This document shows positions 31,193 through 41,806 of a DNA stretch of 64,000 nt, piece after piece. The stretch comes from Sarocladium kiliense (lineage: Eukaryota; Ascomycota; Sordariomycetes; Hypocreales; Sarocladiaceae), in NCBI GenBank assembly GCA_030734395.1, contig JAUZTG010000034.1:1922001-1986000 (forward strand), read 5' to 3'. The translations under genes and the position numbers were made by a program. Under the pieces are notes generated by a model. It was not told where the DNA came from, searched no databases, and saw nothing but the letters and a program-made list of their open reading frames with translations. Every line of letters begins with the position of its first letter. Positions within the stretch are counted from its first letter, which is position 1.

Positions 31193-33120
31193 TCAGCGGT
31201 GCTTACGATCTCTGTTTGCTGTCAGCATTACACATTATCGAGAAAGGTGTGTCTCGGGTACTCACGTGCTCAGCCGCCTCGACAGTTGCTGAAGTGACTT
31301 GTCGTTCTCGGCATCCTCAGCAGCCTTCTGCAGGGCTGTCGCCCGCTCCTGTTCGTGGTGCTTCACCACCTCTTCGTGCGAGGGAGGCAGGCGCTCATTT
31401 TGCAGATCCACCTTACGGGCATCTTCAAAAGTGCTGATAGCGTTCTTGATGCCCTCGGCACCAAGCATCAACGTACCGGCAGGCAGTCTGCCACCAGAAA
31501 CTGTCTTCAGCTCAGATACCTTCTCAGACTCCTCACGCAAGACTTGGAAAACGCGAGACATGCGACCAATCGCAAGAATCTTGTTCTTGATCGCCTTCCG
31601 CTTGAATTCGATCGAGTTCGGGTCATCAGGGGCACCTGGAATAGCAGGTGGAGAAGTCGGGCCAGGAGAGGTTGAGGATGGCGTCTCGTCCTTGAGCTCT
31701 TCCTCGGAAGAGATGTTGAGGATCGCAATAAGCATGTCCGTAATCTTCTCGCCGACAAAGGGTAGAGACCAGGTGAAAACATCCATGAAGTTGGGAAGCC
31801 AGTAGGGATGAGGGGTGCAGTTAAACTGGCGGATGTTCATGACGTTGTTCTCGTACTTGAGAACCGCAGCCTTGTTGTTATAGACATCGAGGTAGTTTGG
31901 AGCAGAGAAGATTGTCATTACACTGGGGAATCCTGTCGTCCGTGTCTTACGGTACATTCGGTAGCCGGCGTCTTGTGCTTCATGAGCTCGGATGACGGAA
32001 AGCAAGTTGTTCTTCTCAAGGAAATTGCACGCAGCGGGATACGAAAAGAAGTACGAGCATCCTCGCACATGATTGTGTAGGAAGTAATCGCTGGTCTTCT
32101 CTTGGCCAAAGTCTTCGAGGGGGTCTGCCCAAAGGATGTCGCACATAAGACCCTGAGTAGGGGGCTCGCGGAAACGATCAACCTAGTGAAGTTAGCGAGA
32201 CGGGTCTTATGTAACATCAGAACGGAAATCGAGTGTGGCCTTACACTTCGGATGTCATCAAGGGTGTGAAGCTCCGGGCTCAGACCACCGTGAATGCAAA
32301 GGAATTGCTTGTTCATGACTGCAGCGAGGGGTAGGCTGCAGAAAGATTCCATGCACGCCTCGTACACCGCCTCGGAGTATTTGTGTTTGCACTCAAGCTT
32401 GAAGGTAAAGTAATCGGTCAAGTGGCGACACTCGTGATTGCCTCGCAAAAGCCATAGTGTCTTGGGATAATGGATCTTGAGGGACCAAAGGTAGAGCACG
32501 CATTCAATACTGAAATAGCCGCGATCCACATAGTCTCCGAGGAAAAGGTATCGGGTTTCAGCCGGATCACCGCCGACCTCAAAGAGCTTCATGAGATCGT
32601 AGTACTGGCCGTGAACGTCACCACAGACTGTGATCGGAGCATCCATTTCGAGAAGGTTAGGTTCGGATCGCAGTACCTCGGTACCCTTATTAAGGATGAA
32701 GAGAGCCTGCTCCTCGGTCAAGCGACCTTCGCGGTAGAAGTGTTGCTTTAGGAAGTGGATGTCGGGCATCGACTTGGTGTCATCGGTGTAGAACTGCTCA
32801 TCAGTGGGCTTGAACATGGCTGGGGCTTGGACATCTGCCACGAAGATCTTGTCAGTAAGCGGAAACATGAACAGAGACGTCCGAAAGAGCTGTGTCGGTT
32901 GCAGCCGGGACGAATCGCTTTGGCGATGTCAGGACAGAGGTGCCACAGACGTACCTTTGCAGACTCTCTCCATAGTATTGACCTGCGTGTTGTCCTCCAT
33001 GGTGTGGATGGTGAAGTCAATCTCCGGGACTGGCCTCTTCTCTTGAATCGCACGAATGGCATTGTCGACCTGCTGGGTGCGGCGGTCGTCAACGGACGGC
33101 TGCTCTGTTTCGGGGTCCAT
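31193..33120 (-). CDS. cnaA: Calcineurin A catalytic subunit (PP2B)
   Basis: Minus-strand exons are 32955..33120, 32245..32834, 31266..32182 and 31193..31211, giving 563 aa. Phosphoesterase motifs are all present: GDVHGQ, GDYVDRG, LLRGNHE, and the later HGG and RAHEAQD. The sequence LFLGDYVDRGYFSIECVL and the YFFSYPAACNFLEKNNLLS block are specific to PP2B. After the catalytic core come the calcineurin-B-binding helix (TDMLIAILNISSEEEL), a calmodulin-binding region (KRKAIKNKILAIGRMSRVFQVLREESE) and an autoinhibitory LMLGAEGIKNAI segment. The last exon is only 19 nt and ends the protein TDRKHR; reading on from exon 3 meets the intron GTGAGT. Calcineurin is the calcium-calmodulin phosphatase that activates Crz1-type factors. 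The start is the ATG at 33120, since the upstream extension begins with TTG. Confidence 0.95.
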
Positions 33121-33974
33121 GATGGCGTTCAAACGAGCGAGACGAGGCTGTTGGGAGGGGCGGGCTGCGGAAGGGTTCTCCTGGCGGAGAGAGGCGGGAG
33201 TCGGGGTAGGGAGAGGCCTCCAGGGATCCAACGAACAAATGCTGCTAGAAATGCGAGTCGAGTGACGGCGGAGAAGTAGAAGATAGTTCCCGTCGATGGA
33301 TTATCGTTGTCGCTGGTAGAGGAGCACGAGACCAGCGTGTTTGGGCAGGAACGTGGGATGGGGAGGGATTGGGGGGTTGCGACAAAGATGGAGGGGAATC
33401 ACAGGGCTGAGGCAGGACTGGACGGTGTGAGCAGACAATCAATGAGGCACCTCCAGTGTTTGTTCAGTGGTGGCGGCGGCGGCGGCGGCGGGTGGCTTCA
33501 GGCTCCGGGGTCTTCCTCTTTGAAGAAACGGTGACGCGCCGTTTCGGACGGTGGGATCACTAGCAGGGGTTCAGGCCACAGGCACCAACGACGAGTGACA
33601 AGAAAGCAGGTGTTTGCTAAGCTGTCTAAGGTGTGCCGCCAAACAGCGGAGCAGGACCCCAAGCGGTGCGCCCAGATGCGCTGATCAATATCTAGGTAGC
33701 GTAGGTTCGCTGTCTCGTCTGAACTGGTAGGCTTAATCATCAGCGAAGCTCACCTCTGTCCGCACAGACCTTACGCCGGAACTTCGTTCGCCTTACAGCG
33801 CCAGCTCCTCGAAGCTAATGCCATGCTATGAGCTGTAAACGTGGTTGATGTGGGATTAGAGACACGCTGGTTCAGCTCCTCGGCTTCCTGTCACCATTTA
33901 CTTGACGCGGCCGTCCATTCTGACAGCCAAAATCCCCGTGAAGTAGGGCCCTAGGCTATGCTCTGGATAAGACA
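33121..33974. other. Intergenic with GGC repeat
   Basis: Leader and promoter of calcineurin A (33121 to about 33500), then the 3' flank of the SDR gene. A (GGC)6 run lies at 33472-33489. No gene was seen. Confidence 0.55.
33472..33489 (+). repeat. (GGC)6 trinucleotide repeat
   Basis: Six perfect units in the upstream region of calcineurin A, seen directly. Confidence 0.9.
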
Positions 33975-35051
33975 TCATGGAAGGCAGTAGCCGCCGTCAA
34001 CAATCAGATCTAGGCCTGTCGTGAAAGACGAGGCATCACTGGCAAGGTAAAGATATGCACCCTTTAGCTCTTTCACCTCCGCTTCACGCCTACGATGGAT
34101 GTCAGCATCCGCAGCATTCATATTCACCACTCAGGCGAGCACTTACCCCATCGGTGTCTTATCTTTCCAAGCCTTTCTGGTGTCTGGGTTGAAGGAATCC
34201 GTGATCTCGGTCCTTGTGTAACCGGGAGAGACAACATTGACACGAGCGAACCCAGTCCATTCGACTGCGAGGCTCCGGCCTATTCGTAGTCATTAGTATA
34301 TGGCTGCCAACAAAACTATGAAGCAGCCCAAGCTGCGTCTTACAGAAATGAAGGACAGCCGCCTTGGAGCCGTTGTAGACAGCCTGGAACTGGGGAATGT
34401 TCACCACCTGGCCACTCATGGAGCCTGTCGCAATGAAGCTTCCTGCCAAGAAGTCCTCGAGCGGTTTGCCGTCGAGTGTTGTCTTCTCCAGCTTCTGGCG
34501 ACGGAAATGTGCGCCAGCGGACTTTGCGCACCACATGACGCCGTCAACGTTGACTGCCATGACCTTCTTCGCGGTCTCAGTGGAGCCATCGATGAAAGTG
34601 CAGTCCTCCCATGCGATGCCCGAGTTGGCGACGAACACATCAAGACGGCCATTGAATTCCTTGACGATCTCGTTGATGGCCTTCTCCACGGCTTCAGGCG
34701 ACACAACATTGACCTGGTAAGCTCGGCCTACACGCCAGGCAAAAGTTCGTCAGCTTGAAGCCCCAGCTACATCTTAGAGCATATGGTTAACCAACACTTT
34801 ACACCGTAGGTCTGCTCGATGTCCTCGGCCTTCTTGATGGCGTCCTTGTTGCTGTTGTACCAAATTGCGACGTTTGCGCCAGCCTCAGCAAGGGCATGTG
34901 CAGCACCCAGGCCAATACCGCCACCAGCACCAGAGACGATCGCAGTTCGGCCCTTGAGGGAGAAGAGAGGCAGGACACGGTCTCCCTTAGGCACATCCAT
35001 GTTATCGTGGGCGAATGTACCCTTCTTGGGGTCGATTGCTGGGTTTGTCAT
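33975..35051 (-). CDS. Short-chain dehydrogenase/reductase (sorbose/xylulose-reductase type)
   Basis: Minus-strand exons are 34796..35051, 34344..34727, 34147..34279 and 33975..34089, giving 295 aa. The cofactor motif SGAGGGIG is at 40-47, Asn120 is in VANSGI, and the catalytic set is Asn145, Ser188, Tyr203 and Lys207 (YNGSK). The second intron joins HFCR to SLAVEW, and the last exon ends TTGLDLIVDGGYCLP, a classical SDR C-terminus. The N-terminal extension (MTNPAIDPKKGTFAHDNMDVPKGDRV) and overall pattern resemble fungal NADP-dependent sorbose reductase, L-xylulose reductase and mannitol dehydrogenase. The substrate is therefore likely a sugar or polyol, as an inference. The first intron uses an uncommon donor, GTTGGT. 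Confidence 0.9.
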
Positions 35052-36086
35052 TGTCGCAATAGGAAGGAAGGTGTATTTGTATGAGCTTGTAATCGTCGCA
35101 AGTATCACAGCTCAACGTGTTAGCGTCAGCGTCAAGGTGTGACGTGCATCGAGGGACAAGCAATGACTTTATACCCAAGCCCGGGGTCTACCATGCCTAC
35201 GGTCGACGATGCGACATTTATTCTTCCTTTCCCGCTTGGACATGCGCCAACCCGCTATCGGCTATTCAGGGAGATGCAGGTTCCAGTCGGGGGGCGCAAT
35301 CCCGCGTGAGCGCAACAGTCCTTGTTCGAGGGTCCATCGCGCGTGTCGGTGTGGTGGAGCGCTGCGACGCCGGTTCGATGCTGTCACTTGCGAGCCTATC
35401 ACCCCGCGGCCATGGCCTCGAGAAGGTGGAGGAGGTGGAGGATGGTGCGGACGGATTTCGGTGGTGGCCTCGGGGCTTTCATCAATGGCTTGGAGGTTGC
35501 GGTTCACCTGGTGGGGAATAAAACGCGAGATCCCGCTGAAAAGGCTAATTGCCAAAGGGCTTGAGAGCGAGGCTTGATGCATCTTGGTCAATTGATGATA
35601 GCTCGCCTATGTTAGACACAACAGTGATCGAGCTTGAGGTTGTGCAGCCTGCGACGGATGCCCTGGGTCTCGTGCCTGGTCTCACCTTGCCGCAGCATTT
35701 CGATGTTCTAGCGTACGCCGGCCCCTGGGCAGCTCCATTCTAGTGCCTCACTGCCCCTCATGCCCCTCACTGTCTTTTGGTACGTCATCGTGCACGTTGG
35801 ATCGACTTGGTGATGTTTTGCATGGTTGATTTCCACGTGGAATGCGGCCTGGTCAAGAGCCTTTCTTGTAGTAGCTACGACCAAGAGTTGAGGTAGTCAG
35901 CCTCCGAGAGCTACATGCCATCCTCGCCTACCTCGAAGATCAGCAACCCAGCCAAGTGGGAAGTAGATAAGGGAACGAGTCAAGCAGGCAGGCTGTGGAT
36001 CAGTGAGATTCGGCATCCTTCGCGACTCTTGGCCTCTAGGTTCTCCTTGTTCCCCTTCCATGCCGTTCTTGGGCAACCCCGTGGGC
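35052..36086. other. Intergenic, no supported gene
   Basis: A GC-rich 1-kb stretch between the SDR promoter and the TMLH 3' end. Frames such as 35117-35521 lack domains and are compositionally biased. Confidence 0.5.
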
Positions 36087-37982
36087 TTACTTGGAGTGCA
36101 AGTTGGCCCCAATTACGTCCTCCATTGGAAAGTTGGATGTCTTCCATCGCGACATAAAGTCATCATGCGAAACTTTTCGGTCAATATACGTTCGCGATTC
36201 TCGAGTTTATCCGAAGACTTACTGTAGCCTCCACACATCCGGCGCATGCCCGTGAACTCGCTGCGCCCATGGAGCACTCGCCAGTTGTCAAAGACTACGT
36301 CTTGATCAGTACAAGTAATGAAAGAACCCGACCGATTCTTAAGGTTTTCGCGGACTTACTCAACAACGAGCCAGGCTTGAGGTTGACCCAGTATTCATTC
36401 TCCCCAGATTTGAGAAGTTCGTTCCATCGAGCAGCCGCCTGATACCACTCCTCTGGGCTTACATCTTTGTCTAGGGGCACGATTCCCCGGTCGTCATTGT
36501 TCCACCGAACTCTGAGGATCCTGTCGTTCTCCAACAGCTCAAAGACTGGCAATGGGGCATCTGGTGCGATGGCGATGCCCTCATTACCACTCGCATGCCA
36601 TGGAATCTTAAGTTTCGCTAGTGCCGCAAACTTATCTGGGGACTCGGCCCGGATCTGCTCGGCGACCTTGAGGCCATCGACGAGGAGTGACTTTCCTCCC
36701 GTAGGTTTGGAGTCACCCGTTCCAACGTGTGACAGCATATGGAACGCCTGGAGACGCGCAGGTTCTGTAAAGTAGGTCGTATCAGTGTGCGCGGGCAGTG
36801 CCAAGTTGGTATACGCAGTGTCAGCCATTGCCATGTCAGGAACGAAATCGTAAAAGCCGCCATAATGAGTTTCTCGAATAGGTCCGATCCTCTCAAGAAC
36901 CTTCTGTGTATCATCAGGTGCTACGGGAGTGTTGTCGACGAAGCAGAAGCCCCATTTTCGCTGGTAGAGGAGAGTCAATCCTGTGAATGCCATACAATGA
37001 CGGTGTCACGCACAATGTTTGACGTAAGCTCGGCCATACCGCCTTCATCTTTCTCTTTCATGACGTCTTCAAACCGGACTGTCGGAGGGTTTGATGCAAT
37101 TTCGCTGCCCCAGAACTCTGGCTGGACCCTATTCGAGAGTGAGCAGATGCACGTGTATTCTCTCAAGCGTACCCTACCACCCGGCCGACTCGATTCCAAA
37201 AGTCTTATCCCGCATTTCCGCGCGAGTCTCATGCTCCAGCCACGTCCATTTGTGCTTGCTGACGTGGGAGTCGGACCCTGTTGCTGCGGCTCAGCTTTCT
37301 GGAGCACCGGAAGACCAGTACACTTGCTTACATGTGACATCGAAGCCTTCGAGGGTCTTCGCAACTTTCTGGGGTTTGAGACTCGCTGAGATCTGATTGA
37401 GTTAGTTGGGACACTTTGTAAGTTTCATGGCAACTCCATCTACCTGAAAGGTATCGAAGTTACGCTGCTTGGTATCCTGATTCACGCATTTTTCGCATCG
37501 GCAGTTATCCCTGGGTAAGTTATAAGTACAAGGTCAATAGAGACAAGTCTCAGGCATACCTAAGCCACATGGATGGTCTAGAGCATGTTAGACCTCGAAG
37601 TCAAATCCAGGACGGAGTCATGATCTTACAGTAGGATGGGCTGTGCCACACGCCCCGGCCATGTGAAGCGAAGCTGGTTATCCTGGTTGACAGCCAGGCT
37701 GTATTGATGTTCATATCGCCGAGAGCTGATGAACGGCGATACTGGAGCAAGTACAACGACGCCTAGACCAGCCGCTTTAGTAGCGTGAGGTAAACATCTT
37801 TTGATAGTGTCTATCAGCTTCCGTGAAGACTGTCGATGTTCGTGGGGGACTGATGACCTACCGCGCAAGCGCCGATCCCGGACCAATGCGAGGTGGCATA
37901 TTGTGCAAGTGTAGCAGCGCTCCTTTCTGGGGTTTCCTTCGATAATAGTCTCAAAAGTCTTTCGAACGGCACAGGGGAACAT
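36087..37982 (-). CDS. Trimethyllysine dioxygenase (carnitine biosynthesis)
   Basis: Nine minus-strand exons: 37630..37982, 37560..37577, 37444..37510, 37332..37392, 37178..37277, 37014..37128, 36360..36960, 36223..36294 and 36087..36172, giving 490 aa. The N-terminal zinc-binding domain reads WLRDNCRCEKC across an 18-nt exon. VTWSDSHVSKHKWTWL follows, equivalent to the DGH...WSWL block of the family. The 2-oxoglutarate/Fe(II) site is His296 and Asp298 (PAHTDTTYF) with His447 (RVLHGR). YTNLALPAHTD and LLVDGLKVAEQ place it with trimethyllysine rather than butyrobetaine hydroxylases. The enzyme hydroxylates N6-trimethyllysine in mitochondria, the first step to carnitine; the Neurospora counterpart is cbs-1. 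The first 100 residues are weakly supported and may contain another intron or a later start. Confidence 0.9.
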
Positions 37983-38420
37983 TGAAGTTTCCAGGTGTGT
38001 GTTTCTGGGCTGAGAACATGCGCAAGTAGCCGAGGCAGACGGTTGAAGCTTTGTGGACTGTAGCTCGTCTAGGCCGAAACAGGCACCGTAACATACGCCG
38101 CCCTCGACTGCGGGCCCTTGAACTTTCAGGGCCTGCTTCCACCTTGCAGTAGTAGTAGTCAACTTCCCTTCGTACTACATCCACGGCACATCGACCTTCA
38201 TCACCTGCTCTTCCCAAGCTCTTGCTTATCGACTCCATTTCACTATCGAAACGCTGATACACCGCCCTCCTACAGCTTCTTGCGCCCTCTCGAGGGTTGC
38301 TCGTAGCGCTGGTCGCTGGATGATGCGGACTGTGTCCGTCCTCTGGTGACGGCTTTGCCACTCTTCCCCCGGCTACACCTTCAACCTTGACTGCGTTCGG
38401 GGTAGAGCGAGCTCAACGCT
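37983..38420. promoter_or_regulatory. Divergent promoter between TMLH and deubiquitinase genes
   Basis: A 438-bp region between outward-facing starts. Part of it may be TMLH leader or an additional 5' exon, because an open frame continues to about 38160. No specific site could be assigned. Confidence 0.45.
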
Positions 38421-40622
38421 ATGACTCCCCAAAATCAATACCATCACGACTTCTACGACGCTCAAGTCGGTGCGCGTCGCCAACTACCCTCTGCTCGAGT
38501 TTCCGATCGATTCAGCGAACCGACTGTCGTTCTGACTATTATCCTGGTTCTGGTCGCGGCGCTATACAACTCCTGGGGCTCACCAGCCCTCGAGGCCGTC
38601 ATCAGCCAGCTCGAAACTTCTACCTGGGATACTCTTGTCACGGTGACGCCGCGTCGCCTGATCCGAGCTTTTGAGTGGCGGAAGGCGAGACATTCCAGTT
38701 CTCCACCGATGGAAGTAGCGTCGCTCGACACACATGCTGCCAAGAGTGAGGCGATGCGGAGGATATTGGGACTGGGCTCTACTGGTGGCGTGATGTCGTC
38801 AGCTTTCCAGAGCCGGACAAGGGCGCTGTCGATGTCTGGCATGCTTGGCTTCAAGGCAGACCCTGAGCGGCCGCCTGGTCTCGGGAATCGTGACAATTCG
38901 TGCTTTCAAAATAGCATTCTGCAAGGACTCGCCTCACTCCAAACGTTCCCCGACTACCTCTCAGCCTGTGTACGCGCTGCAGAATCCGACGACACAAACA
39001 GCGAGGTGGCGCAGACGTTGCGCACTCTGATTAGTGATCTTACGGACGGCGTCAATAATGGCAGGACAATATGGACACCCAACAAGCTGAGGTTCATGAG
39101 CACCTGGACTCAGCAAGATGCACAAGAGTACTATTCAAAGATTCTCGACGACATCGACAAAGGCATCGCTAAGGCGGCCATCCATAGCCAGCGTCGATCA
39201 GGCTTCGAATCAGACGGTGCCAAGGAAGATGGTCATGGCAGTGAGCACAGCGAGGACAGCGGTTATCAAAGTGCTTCGGCATCTTCCAGGTCACAAGAAA
39301 TAGCAGCTACACGCAATCCTCTCGAAGGTCTCTTGGCACAACGGGTGGCATGTACTCAGTGCGGGTACTCGGAAGGGCTGTCGATGATCCCCTTCAACTG
39401 TCTTACTCTCAGCCTTGGTCTGGACCGCGGGCACCATGATCTTTACGAACGACTCGATGCCTACAGTAAAGTGGAACCAATCGAGGGCGTTGAATGCTCG
39501 AAATGCACTCTGCTAAAAGCGCAGAGATTGTTGACTAAATTAATCGAAAGAATGCGTGAAAGCGGATCAACAAATGAGCAACTGACCGAACCCCTACGGA
39601 GATTGGCAGCGGTTGAGGAAGCCCTCGAGGAGGATGACTTCGAAGAGAAGACAATTACTGAGAAATGCAAGATCACAGCTCAAAGCAGGGTCAGCTCAAC
39701 AAAAACCAAGCAAGTGGTGATTGCGAGACCACCTCGAAGTCTGGCAATCCACATGAATCGCTCAGTCTTTGACCCTTCAACATTTGATATGATGAAGAAC
39801 TCGGCACCAGTCAACTTTCCCTTGACCCTCGACCTAGGCCCATGGTGCCTCGGCAGCACGAGCCCATCATCGAATCAGGAAGCTCCTGGACAAGACCTAA
39901 ACGAAGAGCTGTGGGCACTAGATCCCCGTGCATCAATGGTGGCTGGCGACTCGGAAACGTCGAGGATTAGCGGCCCAATCTACGAGCTGAGAGCAGCAGT
40001 GACCCATTCTGGAAGACACGAGAATGGCCACTACATTTGTTACCGACGTCATGCGCGCAACAAGCCATCGTCGGTTACTGAAACCGAGGCTACAGTCAAC
40101 GATCCGCTCGAAGATCAAGGCGACGTACAATCTGAAGATGGGTCACGAAAAATTGAAGTTGGCCTCTCGCAAAAAGAAACAGTGAAACGTGACTCTGCTG
40201 AGGCGGACATGGTCTGGTGGCGTCTGAGCGATCACAATGTGTCCCGTGTTGAGGAAGAAACTGTTCTCAGTCTCTCTCCAGGCGTTTTTATGCTCTTCTA
40301 CGATTGTGTCGATCCGAGCATGGTTGTCAATGATGAATTTGATGTTATGCAGGATGCTCAGGTCACGCTAGACGCTGAAGATGCTCTGGATGATGATGTC
40401 CTGCCGATCGCAACACCAGAGCTCACAGGCGATGATGATGATGATGGCGGACAGACAGAAAGCGAGGGACCTGGGACACCTCGCAACCCTGCCGAGGCAG
40501 AACAAGAACCTCGTGCAGCTCTGCCTTCCACCGGGGGCGGCAAGGTAACTACGCAGGAGACTCCCCAACGAGCGGAGGCGAGCAGGATGGCGAAACAAGC
40601 TGCCCAGGCCACAAGTGCATAG
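38421..40622 (+). CDS. Membrane-anchored ubiquitin-specific protease (Ubp1/USP30-like)
   Basis: A single exon of 733 aa. An N-terminal transmembrane segment (TVVLTIILVLVAALYNSW, about 34-52) precedes the USP domain. The Cys box is GLGNRDNSCFQNSILQGL with catalytic Cys161; it has RDNSCF where most USPs have GNTCYM. A CxxC pair (CTQCGYSEG, then VECSKCTLL) fits the USP zinc-like fingers. The His box is SGRHENGHYICYRR with His537, followed by WWRLSDHNVS. The C-terminal about 80 residues are acidic and disordered. An N-terminal membrane anchor plus a USP domain matches yeast Ubp1 and animal USP30, which act at ER or mitochondrial membranes. The target membrane cannot be read here. Confidence 0.88.
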   Translation: MTPQNQYHHDFYDAQVGARRQLPSARVSDRFSEPTVVLTIILVLVAALYNSWGSPALEAVISQLETSTWDTLVTVTPRRLIRAFEWRKARHSSSPPMEVASLDTHAAKSEAMRRILGLGSTGGVMSSAFQSRTRALSMSGMLGFKADPERPPGLGNRDNSCFQNSILQGLASLQTFPDYLSACVRAAESDDTNSEVAQTLRTLISDLTDGVNNGRTIWTPNKLRFMSTWTQQDAQEYYSKILDDIDKGIAKAAIHSQRRSGFESDGAKEDGHGSEHSEDSGYQSASASSRSQEIAATRNPLEGLLAQRVACTQCGYSEGLSMIPFNCLTLSLGLDRGHHDLYERLDAYSKVEPIEGVECSKCTLLKAQRLLTKLIERMRESGSTNEQLTEPLRRLAAVEEALEEDDFEEKTITEKCKITAQSRVSSTKTKQVVIARPPRSLAIHMNRSVFDPSTFDMMKNSAPVNFPLTLDLGPWCLGSTSPSSNQEAPGQDLNEELWALDPRASMVAGDSETSRISGPIYELRAAVTHSGRHENGHYICYRRHARNKPSSVTETEATVNDPLEDQGDVQSEDGSRKIEVGLSQKETVKRDSAEADMVWWRLSDHNVSRVEEETVLSLSPGVFMLFYDCVDPSMVVNDEFDVMQDAQVTLDAEDALDDDVLPIATPELTGDDDDDGGQTESEGPGTPRNPAEAEQEPRAALPSTGGGKVTTQETPQRAEASRMAKQAAQATSA

Positions 40623-41193
40623 GTCGTTGGCAACGGATACCTCACCCGAGAGTCCCATGACGGACAAAGCATGGCGTTTGTGATTTGGGATGCATAGCGA
40701 CGGCGTTGACATGGAAAGCTGTCTGACGGGATACTGCATCAGACTGCATCTCCGGTTATCAAACGGCGATTTATTGGATAGAGGTTCAACCAAGTTTCAG
40801 TACAAATATATTTACTGCATCCTAAGGCTGCTAAGCACACACGACACCTTTATCATGTCAGGCTCGCAGGACTACATTTCACCCGTCCTTCTCAAATTCT
40901 ACAGAAACTTCTACCAAATAGCAGAATAATCAGGGCCTTGAATAGACATCAGAGTTCGAAGCACTGTAATCTTAATTCAGAGACGCCGTATTTCATGGAG
41001 TTGAGATGTGTCACGTGACTGGTCATGTGATGGAGACTCGTGCTAATTGACTCCAACCTCACGATCCCAGCGTCGACAGTAGAACGACTCGCCAGACAAC
41101 CACCACAGCACCCACCGGCGACGCGCCACCTTCCAGTCTTCCAAAAAATACACCAAGCTCGATACTTGTTCCCCGAGCGAGCAATTGCCCACC
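40623..41193. other. Intergenic with GTCACGTGAC palindrome
   Basis: The 3' flank of the deubiquitinase and promoter of the small mitochondrial-type gene. Apart from the palindrome at 41010-41019, nothing specific was seen. Confidence 0.5.
41010..41019. promoter_or_regulatory. Palindromic E-box GTCACGTGAC
   Basis: A perfect 10-bp palindrome with a CACGTG core, 175 bp upstream of the start at 41194. It matches the site type bound by bHLH factors of the Cbf1/USF group. Binding is inferred. Confidence 0.4.
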
Positions 41194-41527
41194 ATGGTGC
41201 ACCGAATCGCATTCTGGAGCTGCTTCGGTATGCTCCATTCCCCCCAAGGAACGACCATCCTTCCCGCAGCTCCGAAACTAACCACCTACCCTCGCAGGCC
41301 TCGCCGTGCGCTTCTGGCAGATGGGCATTGAGATGCGGCCCTTCCTTCAGCGCAACGTCCTCTGGGTCTATCCCGCATACGCCGCCGGCGGCGCCAGCTT
41401 CGGATACTGGCTTCAGGGCGTCGACGATAGACAGAGCAAGATCCTCAGCGAGAGGAAGGCGGTTCTGCTGGAGAAGAGGGCGAAGAAGGCTCAGCGCGAT
41501 GCTGAGAGGGAGGGTGCTGCTGCATGA
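41194..41527 (+). CDS. Small mitochondrial-type membrane protein, possible complex I accessory subunit
   Basis: Exons are 41194..41227 and 41298..41527, giving 87 aa. The protein begins MVHRIAFWSCFGLAVRFWQMGIEMRPF and continues with WVYPAYAAGGASFGYWLQGV, a glycine-rich membrane segment. It ends in a long charged helix (QSKILSERKAVLLEKRAKKAQRDAE). This two-part layout is shared by a fungal family that is often annotated as a small NADH:ubiquinone oxidoreductase subunit. I recall the pattern but cannot verify the assignment, so the complex I link is tentative. The intron of 70 nt is phase 1 with clean GTATGC/CGCAG borders. Confidence 0.68.
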
Positions 41528-41806
41528 GGTGCTTATACCTGATGAGGATCTTGGTTTGGGAGAATGGGGAAGGGCTGTGATACAACGACCGAGGTTAGCG
41601 ACGTGATGAGGTGGTGAAAGAGATGCTACGGCATTGTACATATACGGTATTAGAAGGGCCGGAGACGCCTGGAATCAACACATCCATTTTGTACTACTCT
41701 GAACATCTGTGCAAAATATCACTTGGCAGCTGCCGGATACTATCTACTGCTTCCATCAACGTGACCCGCGCAGATTTATGCGATTCATTATCTCTAAAGA
41801 ATGGAT

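Noticed and set aside
32955..33231. Longer N-terminus of calcineurin A
   Set aside because: The extension starts with TTG and is proline-rich unlike orthologues. The ATG at 33120 gives the normal opening.
35117..35577. Overlapping GC-rich frames between SDR and TMLH genes
   Set aside because: All frames are open through composition, with no conserved motif.
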